Assembly (NCBI GenBank): GCA_949126835.1
Contig: OX421492.1
Coordinates: 43,922,998 to 43,986,997, forward strand
DNA from: Anisus vortex
Taxonomy: Eukaryota; Mollusca; Gastropoda; Planorbidae
DNA length: 64,000 nucleotides
Reading direction: 5' to 3'
Below are positions 53,644 to 64,000 of the stretch, piece after piece. How positions within the stretch are numbered: position 1 is the stretch's first letter; each line of letters opens with the position of its first letter. The notes under the pieces were generated by a model that was not told the origin of the DNA, made no database searches, and saw nothing but the letters and a program-made list of their open reading frames with translations. Position numbers and translations under genes: made by a program.

Positions 53644-53683
53644 GTGGTACGAATTGCCCTCACCAGCGTTCAATTCGTACCAC
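53644..53683. other. Perfect 13-bp hairpin
   Basis: GTGGTACGAATTG at 53644-53656 and its exact reverse complement at 53671-53683 are separated by 14 bases. It is much more GC-rich than its surroundings. It is not followed by a T run, so it does not resemble a terminator. Function unknown. Confidence 0.7.
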
Positions 53684-53844
53684 TATAGTCCCGTTGAAAG
53701 AACAATAAAACGAAGTGTCACAATCTGCAACACTGAGAATTTATTGTCATTTTAGATCTAGATGTGGAATAAGGAAGAATATTGTTTTCATGCTAGAGAC
53801 ACTCCAGCAGAAAATTCTGAGACGTGTATTTAGGCAAGGGGAAT

Positions 53845-56800
53845 CTAGCAATCATACATATCCATTATATAAAGATTGTATTTAGGCATGGGGAAACTAG
53901 CAATCATATATATCCATTATATAAAGATTGTATTTTGACAAGGGGAATCTAGCATTCATATATATCCATTATATGAAGATTGTATTTTGACAAGGGGAAT
54001 CTAGCAATCATATATCCATTATATAAAGATTGTATCTTGACAAGGGGAATCTAGCAATCATATATATCCATTATATAAAGATTGTATTTTGACAAGGGAA
54101 ATCTAGCAATCATATATATCCATTATATAAAGATTGTATTTTGACAAGGGGAATCTAGCAATCATATATATCCATTATATAAAGATTGTTTTTTGACAAG
54201 GGGAATCTAGCAATCATATATATCCATTATATAAAGATTGTATTTTTGCAAGTGGAATCTAGCAATCATATATAACCATTATATAAAGATTGTATTTTGG
54301 CAAGGGGAATCTAGCAATCATATATATCCATTATATAAAGATTGTATTTTGACAAGGGGAATCAAGCAATCATATATATTCATTATATATGGATTTTATT
54401 TTGGGAAGGGGAATCTAACAATCATATATATCCTTTATATAAAGATTGTATTTTGGCAAGGGGGATATAGCAATCATATATATCCATTATATAAAGATTG
54501 TATTTTGGCAAGTGGAATCTAGCAATCATATATATCCATTATATAAAGATTGTATTTTGGCAAGGGGAAACTAGCAATCATATATATCCATTATATAAAG
54601 ATTGTATTTTGACAAGGGGAATCTAGCAATCATATATATCCATTATATAAAGACTGTATTTTGACAATGGGAATCTAGCAATCATATATATCCATTATAA
54701 AAAGATTGTATTTTGACAAGGGGGGAATCTAGCAATCATATATATCCATTATATAAAGATTGTATTTTGACAAGGGGAATCTAGCAATCATATATATATC
54801 CATTATATAAAGATTGTATTTTGACAAGGGGAATCTAGCAATCATATATATCCATTATATAAAGATCGTATTTTGACAAGGGGAATCTAGCAATCATATA
54901 TATCCATTATATAAAATTGTATTTTGACAAGGGGAATCTAGCAATCATATATATCCATTATATAAAGATTATATTTTGGCAAGGGAAATCTAGCAATCAT
55001 ATATATCCATTATATAAATATTGTATTTTGACAAGGGGAATCTAGCAATCATATATATCCATTATATACAGATTGTATTTTGACAAGGGGACTCTAGCAA
55101 TCATATATATCCATTATATAAAGATTGTATTTTGACATGGGGAATCTAGCAATCATATATATCCATTATATAAAGATTGTATTTTGACAAGGGGAATCTA
55201 GCAATCATATATATCCATTATATAAAGATCGTATTTTGACAAGGGGAATCTAGCAATCATATATATCCATTATATAAAGATTGTATTTTGACATGGGGAA
55301 TCTAGCAATCATATATATCCATTATATAAAGATTGTATTTTGACAAGGGGAATCTAGCAATCATACATATCCATTATATAAAGATTGTATTTAGGCATGG
55401 GGAATCTAGCAATCATATATATCCATTATATAAAGATTGTATTTTGACAAGGGGAATCTAGCATTCATATATATCCATTATATGAAGATTGTATTTTGAC
55501 AAGGGGAATCTAGCAATCATATATCCATTATATAAAGATTGTATCTTGACAAGGGGAATCTAGCAATCATATATATCCATTATATAAAGATTGTATTTTG
55601 ACAAGGGAAATCTAGCAATCATATATATCCATTATATAAAGATTGTATTTTGACAAGGGGAATCTAGCAATCATATATATCCATTATATAAAGATTATAT
55701 TTTTGCAAGTGGAATCTAGCAATCATATATAACCATTATATAAAGATTGTATTTTGGCAAGGGGAATCTAGCAATCATATATATCCATTATATAAAGATT
55801 GTATTTTGACAAGGGGAATCAAGCAATCATATATATTCATTATATATGGATTTTATTTTGGGAAGGGGAATCTAACAATCATATATATCCTTTATATAAA
55901 GATTGTATTTTGGCAAGGGGGATATAGCAATCATATATATCCATTATATAAAGATTGTATTTTGGCAAGTGGAATCTAGCAATCATATATATCCATTATA
56001 TAAAGATTGTATTTTGGCAAGGGGAAACTAGCAATCATATATATCCATTATATAAAGATTGTATTTTGACAAGGGGAATCTAGCAATCATATATATCCAT
56101 TATATAAAGATTGTATTTTGACAAGGGGAATCTAGCAATCATATATATCCATTATAAAAAGATTGTATTTTGACAAGGGGGGAATCTAGCAATCATATAT
56201 ATCCATTATATAAAGATTGTATTTTGACAAGGGGAATCTAGCAATCATATATATATCCATTATATAAAGATTGTATTTTGACAAGGGGAATCTAGCAATC
56301 ATATATATCCATTATATAAAGATCGTATTTTGACAAGGGGAATCTAGCAATCATATATATCCATTATATAAAATTGTATTTTGACAAGGGGAATCTAGCA
56401 ATCATATATATCCATTATATAAAGATTATATTTTGGCAAGGGAAATCTAGCAATCATATATATCCATTATATAAATATTGTATTTTGACAAGGGGAATCT
56501 AGCAATCATATATATCCATTATATAAAGATTGTATTTTGACAAGGGGACTCTAGCAATCATATATATCCATTATATAAAGATTGTATTTTGACATGGGGA
56601 ATCTAGCAATCATATATATCCATTATATAAAGATTGTATTTTGACAAGGGGAATCTAGCAATCATATATATCCATTATATAAAGATTGTATTTTGACAAG
56701 GGGAATCTAGCAATCATATATATCCATTATATAAAGATTGTATTTTGACATGGGGAATCTAGCAATCATATATATCCATTATATAAAGATTGTATTTTGA

Positions 56801-57325
56801 CAAGGGGAATCTAGCAATCATATATATCCATTATATAAAGATTGTATTTTGACAAGGGGAATCTAGCAATCATATATATCCATTATATAAAGATCGTATT
56901 TTGACAAGGGGAATCTAGCAATCATATATATCCATTATATAAAATTGTATTTTGACAAGGGGAATCTAGCAATCATATATATCCATTATATAAAGATTGT
57001 ATTTTGACATGGGGAATCTAGCAATCATATATATCCATTATATAAAGATTGTATTTTGACAAGGGGAATCTAGCAATCATATATATCCATTATATAAAGA
57101 TTGTATTTTGACAAGGGGAATCTAGCAATCATATATATCCATTATATAAAGATCGTATTTTGACAAGGGGAATCTAGCAATCATATATATCCATTATATA
57201 AAATTGTATTTTGACAAGGGGAATCTAAGTAGCAATCATATATATCCATTATATAAAGATTATATTTTGGCAAGGGAAATCTAGCAATCATATATATCCA
57301 TTATATAAATATTGTATTTTGTATT
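53845..57325. repeat. 52-bp satellite, about 67 copies, with about 1.5-kb higher-order duplication
   Basis: The unit GATTGTATTTTGACAAGGGG, then AATCTAGCAATCATATATAT and CCATTATATAAA repeats throughout. Private variants recur in the same order about 1.46-1.51 kb apart: ATCATACATATCC at 53853 and 55360; TTTTTGCAAGTGG at 54243 and 55690; GGGGGGAATC at 54720 and 56175. The block was therefore duplicated as a whole, with loss of one unit. A third partial copy ends the array. Confidence 0.97.
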
Positions 57326-57339
57326 TCCTGAAACTAGCA

Positions 57340-57580
57340 AGTAGTTTCTGTGGCCACATAAGCAATTGCGAGGCCAACACAATGCCCAGCCACCTTTACT
57401 TTACCCCAACTAAAGTCAGGCATTCATCAGAGCTGGGTAGACTCAGGGACACCCTTCATACCTGGGAATAAATCCTAGCCATCACCTAGATTTGAACACA
57501 TGATGACCCTAACCCTAACCCCTACGCCAGCCTGACGGCCCAGCCACATGCCCCTGCCAGTAAATGTCTAAACCTTTATT
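57340..57580 (-). mobile_element. SINE-like, tRNA-derived sequence
   Basis: On the minus strand a GGCTGGCGTAGGGGTTAGGG A-box-like block is followed by TGTTCAAATCT (B-box-like). Then comes a body with GGGTGTCCCTGAGTCTACCC, AGCTCTGATGAATGCCTGAC and GGTGGCTGGGCATTGTG. The order head then body on the minus strand fits a tRNA-derived SINE. Similar body words occur in gastropod repeats as I recall them. The head contains three telomere-like CCCTAA units (57505-57522, plus strand). Confidence 0.5.
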
Positions 57581-58029
57581 TTATGGTATAATAACAAATG
57601 TGACAAAGAATATTTGTGACATGGAAATATTTTATTGTTTAGAATGTCCCATTCAACTGGCATTGTGTCAATCTATGCAAGTTGTATCAGTAAGATCATA
57701 TGTAATAACCAATGTTAGCAAGAAGTAATTGAACTAACTTCAGTCAGTTATTACCACAAATGCAGAAGAAAATATACAATAAATAGCAAGTCCTTATGTA
57801 GAAAATGTTCCCATATACAAAGTACCCAATACTAACTTCTTCTCTCTATATAAATATTATAAAGCAGCTGAACATTATTTGCAATATAGATTGATAGCAG
57901 GAAACATTTCTTTCAATGTTCTGTACAGATATCACTACACCAATACATTCAGTACACAAAGCAACAAATATACAATGTGCATGTAATTAAGTGAACATTA
58001 GCAGTAAAACATGAGTACACAACCATAAA
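57581..58029. other. AT-rich stretch
   Basis: Nothing recognised. Confidence 0.5.
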
Positions 58030-58545
58030 TAGATTCAACATACAACCATCAATAGATGCAACTTACACATATCAATTGATCCAACATACAACCATCAATA
58101 GATGCAACTTACACATATCAATTGATCCAACATACAACCATCAATAGAGAACATACAACCATCAATAGATCCCGCATACTCCTATCAAACGATCCATCAT
58201 ACAACCATAAATAGATCCAACATACAACCATCAATAGGTGCAACATAGAATGATCAACAGATCCAACATTAAACCATAAATAGAGCCAACATACACATAT
58301 CAATAGATCCATCATGCAACCATCAATAATCCAACATACACCTATCAATAGATCCAACATACAACCATCAATAGATGCAACATAGAATGATCAACAGATC
58401 TAACATTAATCCATCAATAGATGCAACATAGAATGATCAATAGATCCAACATACAACCGTCAATTGATCCAACATACAACTATCAATAGATCCAACATAC
58501 AACTATCAATAGATCCAACTGACAACCATCAACAGGTCCAAATCT
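58030..58545. repeat. About 25-bp minisatellite, about 20 copies
   Basis: Units of ATCCAACATACAACCATCAA+TAG vary in length (21-27 bases) and sequence (TGCAACATAGAATGATC, CACATATCAATTG). Degenerate and old. Confidence 0.92.
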
Positions 58546-58587
58546 GTTTCTTGAAAAATAAACCAAAAGAAATTTGTACAAGTGTAG

Positions 58588-59109
58588 CAGTGAGCTATAG
58601 GTCTATATATATTATGAAGCGCTCAAGCAATTAAAAAAGAGATTAAAAAAGAGGAGAAAAAGTGGACTTTTAAATATAGACAAGTGCACTTATGGCACTG
58701 GGCTATATATATACATGGAAGTACCAAAAATTGAAAAAACTTTTTGTAATTGAAATTTTATAAAAATGAACTCTTTTATACTGAACATACATTATATTAT
58801 ATATATATAAGCTTATACTCTCTTATACGAGTAAATTATTTGTATTTAAATGAGTACCGGATTCATTAATTTAATGACGAAGTCAAAAGAAGAAGTGGTT
58901 GATGATTTTTCTGGATAATGTTTTGAATACCACATATATATGTAATATGTTAACTGAGTAATTAATTTTAATGAATATTTATTATTTAGTCATGTATATA
59001 GCTCAGTGCCACACAGTGCACATATCTATAATTACAAATCCGCATTTTCTCCTACAATTTAATTGCTTGAGCACTCCATATATATATATAATATATATAT
59101 AGCTCAGTG
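58588..59109. mobile_element. 522-bp MITE with about 150-bp inverted repeats
   Basis: Left CAGTGAGCTATAGGTCTATA and right TATATATAGCTCAGTG pair as inverted ends. The pairing continues through GCTCAAGCAATTAAA and on to TGGCACTGGGCTATATATA, about 150 bases in. The outer end word CACTGAGCTATA recurs at the inner edge of the arm. AAGTGTAG is duplicated exactly on both sides (58580-58587 and 59110-59117), which suggests hAT-type mobilisation. Confidence 0.88.
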
Positions 59110-59117
59110 AAGTGTAG

Positions 59118-60932
59118 TTCCCAAGACTGAAACAAAACCAACAAGCTAACATTAAACTAAAGAGACAAGAATTCATTACACATGTTACATAATATAAGTT
59201 ATAAGTGTCAGTAACAATTCAAGTTCTATAACTCAAATTTAAATAGATAACAATAAGGAAAGATGTAAGTTTACAATCAGCAAAATGCCTTCAGTCAAAT
59301 ATTAACATTTTTCTCCTTTTAATATTACAGTTAAAAAAAAACAATTATCAAAATGTCTGCATTAACATTAAGGAAAATAATATCTTTTTAATATTTGCAA
59401 TATTCTTACGATAAGAAATTTTTCATAAAATTTTGATACTTTTGTTGTTATATTAAAAATGTCTTTAATATCATTTGCATGTAATATTATTCAAAAAAAA
59501 ATATCAACAAATAGAAAAGCCACTTAAAAATATTCTGCAGCAATAGATTTAGCGTGTAACAAATATCAATGATAACGTACAATGTATCACAATTTTTTTA
59601 TGAGAAAATTTAAAACATTATTTTAATATACAGCATGGAAACACTGTGATAGCCATTTTGCTTTACTAACAAACACTTTCAAATTATTTTATGTTCATCA
59701 TATCTTACTTAGTCTATTTCATGTGTAACAATACCATTTTAGAACACAATACATTTTTTGAACAATACTAACTTATAGCTGAAAATGAGCAAGCTGAATT
59801 GTCAGTTACTACTTGTAACATAGATTGGGTATATGGGCTGCAGAATGTACCGTAACAATAACAATCTAAAGTATTGACAATCAAATCATTTATTTATTTA
59901 TTCAACCTTTTTTTTAAACTCTAAAAATATCTAGTTTAGTACATAAAAAAAGAAATGAATAAATGCAATATTTACGATTAATACCTTTCAATAATTCTGC
60001 ACATATAAATATGCATAAACTTGAACATTGTAAACATACATGTGTACATATTCCCCCAGAAACTTTGGTTATCAGTAAATATCAATAAATAATATAACAA
60101 TGTTTGCTTATCCAATGACAATGTAGTTTAGATTTTAAACTTTATCAAAAGGCGTTATTCTAAGAATTCCACTTAGTTCAGTTCCTGCATTGTATTCACT
60201 TATGGAATGAAGTTTTTTTTACTCCTGAACATTACTTTCTATTTTAATTAATTAAATTATAAACATTTCTGAAATGCAATGTTTTCATTTGAATTTGAAA
60301 CTCTAACAAAACTTAAAAAAAAAAAAAATTCTCCTTTAGTGCTTAATAATTGATTTCAACATTTTATAAAGTCAATCAGTTGAATCATTAAAAAAACAAC
60401 CCAGAAATTAAAAATAAAAAGTTTCAAACCATAGGCTACAAAGTATCTGAACACAATATTTTAAAAACATTTTTTCTTGGATTTTTTAATATTAATAAAC
60501 TATTTAAACATTAAAAAAATGTATATTTCATGATGACAGGGTGTAGTAGACACAACTATGATTTAAAAAACTAATATTATCTTCAAATATTATCTTCAAA
60601 TATTATCTTCAAATGTATGAAATAGCTTTAGAGCACTTTTTTTTGGTTCATTCATTGCATTATATTAGTAAAAAAATACTTAGGTGACCTTTCAAGACAG
60701 TATCTACAAAATTTACTTTTTGTCTTTTTCATTTGAATCATTACAGCAATTCAAATTCACAATAACTAAAGTGTTTCAAATGCTACTTTTATATGTTGTA
60801 CTTCACATACCCTTATAGGTTGAACCTTATTATACCATTAGTCTACCTCATTGTACCATTATATCATTATACTCCTCATTGTACCATTATACTCCTCATT
60901 GTACCTTTATATAATCTTGTAATATCATTTGA
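59118..60932. other. Long AT-rich stretch downstream of the ENTPD gene
   Basis: Very AT-rich with many homopolymer runs, three tandem ATTATCTTCAAAT units (60570-60612) and ATTGTACCATTATACTCCTC repeats (60850-60905). No coding signal. It may contain alternative 3' untranslated sequence of the ENTPD gene. Confidence 0.5.
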
Positions 60933-60938
60933 TTTATT
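60933..60938 (-). terminator. Candidate polyadenylation signal of the ENTPD gene
   Basis: AATAAA on the minus strand, 32 bases after the stop codon (context TGTAAATAAATC). Closer to the stop than usual; other AATAAA sites lie further downstream. Confidence 0.5.
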
Positions 60939-60969
60939 TACATTAAGTCAATTTTTTTGCTAGAGTAGA

Positions 60970-61228
60970 TTATAGCACATAACTCTGACTTTTACTCATC
61001 ATTCCCTGCTCCATTTGATCTTGTTCTCTCAATAAATAAGACATGGATGGAACTCTTGGTAAATCTGTTCTTGGACAACATTTGAGTCGTTTCATGTAAA
61101 CAACAATAGCAGCTAACACAACAAGGAAACATGCAGTCAATAAATAAGATGCATCTATTGTTCTAGAGACTATCTGCCAGTGGGATGTTACTTGATTCGA
61201 GTGTAGCTCTTCCAGTTTTTCTATGTCC
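60970..61228 (-). CDS. ENTPD4/7-like: ENTPD exon, last coding (membrane helix and tail)
   Basis: Acceptor TTTCCAG, phase 2 in, stop TAA at 60970-60972. It encodes DIEKLEELHSNQVTSHWQIV, the helix SYLLTACFLVVLAAIVVYM and a tail with KRLKCCPRTDLPRVPSMSYL. Confidence 0.93.
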
Positions 61229-63962
61229 CTGGAAACACAATTGAGAAACTAATAGTGTTAAGTACAAGTTGGACCAAATTAATCAAAGGGACAGTAGAAT
61301 AGATTTTTTAAATGTTTGTTATTAATTGTATCCAATGTTTAAAATGTTAAATTTCAATCCACTCCAAACAAACATTTTATGAGCTAATTTAAAAATTGGA
61401 TCTTATGTTGGTGGATAACATTTAAAGTGTAAATTCTAAACACACTTACAGTACACTAAATAAAAAACTGTTTGTGTTTTCACAATGTGTATTTTAATTT
61501 ACTTCATTTATGTGAGTGACACTTTTTAATTTCTATTTATTTATTCACAAAAACTGTTCAATAGACAAGAAGTCATTCAAATGAAAAAGTTTTTACAAAA
61601 ATTTAAATCACTAAGAAATAAAACAAAATTAAATAAATAAATAATTTCTTTCTGATTCTCACAAACAATTAAAGCCTTTAATTAATATTTCAACTAATAA
61701 GAATAACTATTCATTTCACTTTCATCAAATGATGATTACTTTATATATTAAAAATAAAACTGCTAGAGTTAGAGCTAGAGCTAGAGTTAGAGTTAGAGCG
61801 TCCAGTTGTAAAAACTCACCGTAAAGGAAGAAATCTGGTTTTATAAATAAGAGCACCAAGCGTCCAGCCTACATCCTTCCCATGAACTAATTGAGCTGAT
61901 GTAAATTTAGAATAATCTGTAGGAAACAGGAATCCTTTATGAAAGATCTGTGTCATCCACGCTGACTTAAAACACTGAAGTCTGAAATAATGGTCCAAAG
62001 ACATTTTTCATTGCTAGACATTTATTAGCTATATAGTAGTGCAGCAAATAGTGCTGTAGTTATACAATATAATATAATATATAATTATAATCCAATTTCA
62101 ATAAAAATAAAAGATTTAAATTGATTAATTATTATTAAGTATAATTCTTACACTTTATATCTGCCAATTAACATATAAAACATATGATAGTAATAGTTTC
62201 TTTTTGTTTATACTTTAAAACAAGTCTCAGTATATTTCAGCTGAATCAGACAAAACACAACAATTATAATATTATAAACTCACTTAATTCTTGCTTCATC
62301 AGCTTTTGGATAAAGATGTTTCTTGTATCTGTCTTGTATTGTTATCCAATGAGTTTTGCAAAAATCCTGCAAAGTCAAATTTAAATACCGGTAATACATT
62401 TCATAATTTATTCATATCAATATCTCCATTTATTCAGGTAGTCCTATTCAGCTCACAAATTGTAGTCTAATTGACGTCACCAACTGTTGTCAAATTATGA
62501 TCACCAATGGCAGTCAAACTGTGATCACCAATTGTAGTCAAATTGAGTTCACCAACACTGTCAAATTGAGCTCACCAATAGTAGTTTAATGGAGCTAAAT
62601 AACTGTCATATTGAGCTCACCAATTGTAGTCAAACAGAGCTCACCAATAGTCAAACTGAGCTCACCATTGTAGTGTACTTGAGCTCAACAACTGTCATAT
62701 TGAGCTTACCAATTTTGTCAAATAGACCTTACCAATTGTCAAAGTGAGCTCACCAATGGTAGTCAAATTGAGCTCACTAATTGTAGTCAAATTGCGCTCA
62801 CCAATTATAGTCAGATTTATTTAACCAATTGTAGTCAAATTGAGCTCACTAATTGTAGTGAAATTGCGCTCACCAATTATAGTCTGATTTATTTAACAAA
62901 TTGTAGTCAAATTGAGCTCACCAATTATAGTCAGATTAATTTAACCAAGTGTAGTCAAATTGAGTTCACCAATTATAGTCAGATTAATGTAATTAATTGT
63001 TGTCAAATTGAGCTCACCAATTGTCAAATTGATCACCAATTGAAGTCTAATTGAACTCACCAATTATAGTCAGATTTATTTAACCAATTGTAGTCAAATT
63101 GAGCTCACTAATTGTAGTCAAATTGCGCTCACCAATTATAGTCAGATTTTTTTAACCAATTGTAGTCAAATTGAGCTCACCAATTATAGTCAGATTAATT
63201 TAACCAATTGTAGTCAAATTGAGCTCACCAATTATAGTCAGATTAATTTAACCAATTGTAGTCAAATTGAGCTCACTAATTGATAAATTGATCACCAATT
63301 GTAGTCTAATTGAGCTCACCAACAGTCAAGTTGAGTTCATCAGACAATTGTAGTCAAACTGAGCTAACCAATTGTAAGGTCATTGGATAACTAGGACAAA
63401 AGGCCATTTTTACTTTCCCATTTGATTTGGGTCTCTCTTCAGAACAAGATAATCTTAAATGCTATATATGATGTATAAAAAAAAAAAACTTTAAACAAAA
63501 TATGAAGAAGAACCATTAAGAAAATATCCCATCCAGAAAATAAGATGTAATATGGTTGAATAAAATCAAATTGTTCTTTATCAGCTAAAATAAAAAAAAA
63601 AATTTTAAAGAAATGTTTACAAATGTAAAATAAAAAAAAAAAGTGAAACCTTTGCTTTTTCCAAGACTGTTTGATATTTATATTGACCACCTATATCGAA
63701 GACATCTTCAGTGCTGTACCAAAATTCAGAAAATCCATAGAACTCTGAAGATAAATCAATTTTAGGTTGATAAATTCCATTCAGTGAGCAAGGACTTAGA
63801 CTACATGGAGCTGTCAGATTCATTAGAGGTTCTAAAGCTGTCTGACATGCCTCATAGTTGCCTTGGCCTACCAATTCATGTGAATGGCCCAGTTCATCTT
63901 CAGCTTCATATGTCATACCAGTGGGAAGACAAACATCTGATATAGACTCAGATTTTTTGCTG
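60970..63962 (-). CDS. ENTPD4/7-like: ENTPD4/ENTPD7-like nucleoside diphosphatase, C-terminal part (gene continues beyond the right edge)
   Basis: Four minus-strand exons (63962-63650, 62366-62284, 61981-61820 and 61228-60970) join in phase into the last ~271 residues. The family (GDA1/CD39 apyrases) hydrolyses nucleoside di- and triphosphates. ENTPD4 and ENTPD7 are two-pass enzymes with lumenal catalytic domains in Golgi/lysosomal or other intracellular membranes. Seen here: SLNGIYQPKID, EFYGFSEFWYSTEDV (FSxFxY resembles apyrase conserved region 5), LQCFKSAWMTQIFHKGF, GWTLGALIYKTRFLPLRDIE, then the C-terminal membrane helix SYLLTACFLVVLAAIVVYMK and a cytoplasmic tail. Resemblance to ENTPD4/7 is strong through all four exons. 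The catalytic regions 1-4 lie outside the window. Confidence 0.95.
61229..61819. other. ENTPD last intron
   Basis: AT-rich with a short TTAGAG/CTAGAG hexamer repeat at 61764-61799, directly beside the donor of the preceding exon. No other feature. Confidence 0.7.
61820..61981 (-). CDS. ENTPD4/7-like: ENTPD exon, third from left edge of gene fragment
   Basis: Acceptor ATTTCAG, donor ACG|GTGAGT, phase 2 both ends. It encodes LQCFKSAWMTQIFHKGFLFP, then TDYSKFTSAQLVHGKDVGWT and LGALIYKTRFLPL, strongly ENTPD4/7-like. Confidence 0.95.
62284..62366 (-). CDS. ENTPD4/7-like: ENTPD exon, second
   Basis: Acceptor TTTGCAG, donor TAA|GTGAGT (last codon split), phase 0 in and 2 out. It encodes DFCKTHWITIQDRYKKHLYP and then KADEARI, matching the FCATxWxxLxxRxxxxLYxxAD segment of the family. 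Confidence 0.92.
62440..63390. repeat. About 24-bp minisatellite, about 40 copies, in an ENTPD intron
   Basis: Units of CCAATTGTAGTCAAATTGAG+CTCA alternate in part with CCAATTATAGTCAGATTAAT+TTAA, giving a 48-base dimer. Many units are shortened. The intron between exons 62366 and 63650 is mostly this array. Confidence 0.94.
63650..63962 (-). CDS. ENTPD4/7-like: ENTPD exon, first in window
   Basis: Acceptor ATTTTCAG (an alternative AG lies three bases further in), donor AAAG|GTTTCA, phase 2 in and 0 out. It encodes SESISDVCLPTGMTYEAEDE, then LVGQGNYEACQTALEPLMNL, CSLSPCSLNGIYQPKIDLSS and EFYGFSEFWYSTEDVFDIGG. The spaced cysteines and LxGxGNYxxC are typical. Confidence 0.93.
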
Positions 63963-64000
63963 CTGAAAATGAGAAAAATGAATTTTTTTTATTTTACACA

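Noticed and set aside
57505..57522. Telomere (CCCTAA repeats)
   Set aside because: Only three units, internal, and embedded in a SINE-like sequence.

Overview
This is AT-rich animal genomic DNA. It has intron-split genes with GT..AG junctions, reverse-transcriptase relics, hAT, Mutator-like and Ginger-like DNA transposons, LTR elements and many minisatellites. I see nothing bacterial. The transposon mix, the abundant TAGGCCTA-type words and a SINE-like block near 57.4 kb suggest a marine or freshwater invertebrate, perhaps a mollusc. The taxon is a low-confidence inference.

Two real protein-coding genes are supported, both on the minus strand. (1) A gene of at least 13 exons runs from 32344 down to 10980. 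All twelve exon junctions agree in phase. It encodes an N-terminal membrane segment, two ubiquitin-like folds, a von Willebrand factor A (VWA) domain with a DTTGS metal-site motif, and a charged C-terminal tail. Its 3' end was not found with confidence. (2) The last four coding exons of an ENTPD4/ENTPD7-like apyrase (nucleoside diphosphatase) lie at 63962-60970, with the stop codon and a poly(A) signal. The rest lies beyond the right edge. A third candidate is an unrecognised 123-codon ORF at 52260-51889 (minus).

Layout. 1-7.1 kb: a 37-bp satellite with higher-order duplications. 7.1-10.9 kb: short repeats, a LINE 3' end, a 1.7-kb Ginger-like transposon relic and another LINE tail. 10.98-32.3 kb: the Ubl-VWA gene, most of whose introns carry a different tandem array. 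One array repeats the intron/exon boundary of a VWA exon, making extra 3' splice sites. 32.7-48.2 kb: a mobile-element graveyard. It holds a hAT transposase pseudogene; a Y-box protein pseudogene; a 5.7-kb LTR retrotransposon with intact LTRs and 5-bp target duplication but most of pol deleted; a Mutator-like element (9-bp duplication, about 57-bp inverted ends) with a second gag-bearing LTR element inside it; and a hAT element (8-bp duplication) containing a LINE fragment. 48.5-57.3 kb: minisatellites, a GATA microsatellite, MITEs and a 3.5-kb array of a 52-bp repeat. 57.3-64 kb: a SINE-like block, a long-inverted-repeat MITE and the ENTPD gene.

The protein genes do not form a pathway that I can see. 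The structural themes are repeated transposon nesting, LTR elements that keep gag but have lost pol, and the birth of tandem arrays inside introns and next to transposon target sites. Exon coordinates were derived by eye from splice signals, phase and protein-family resemblance. No database search was run.
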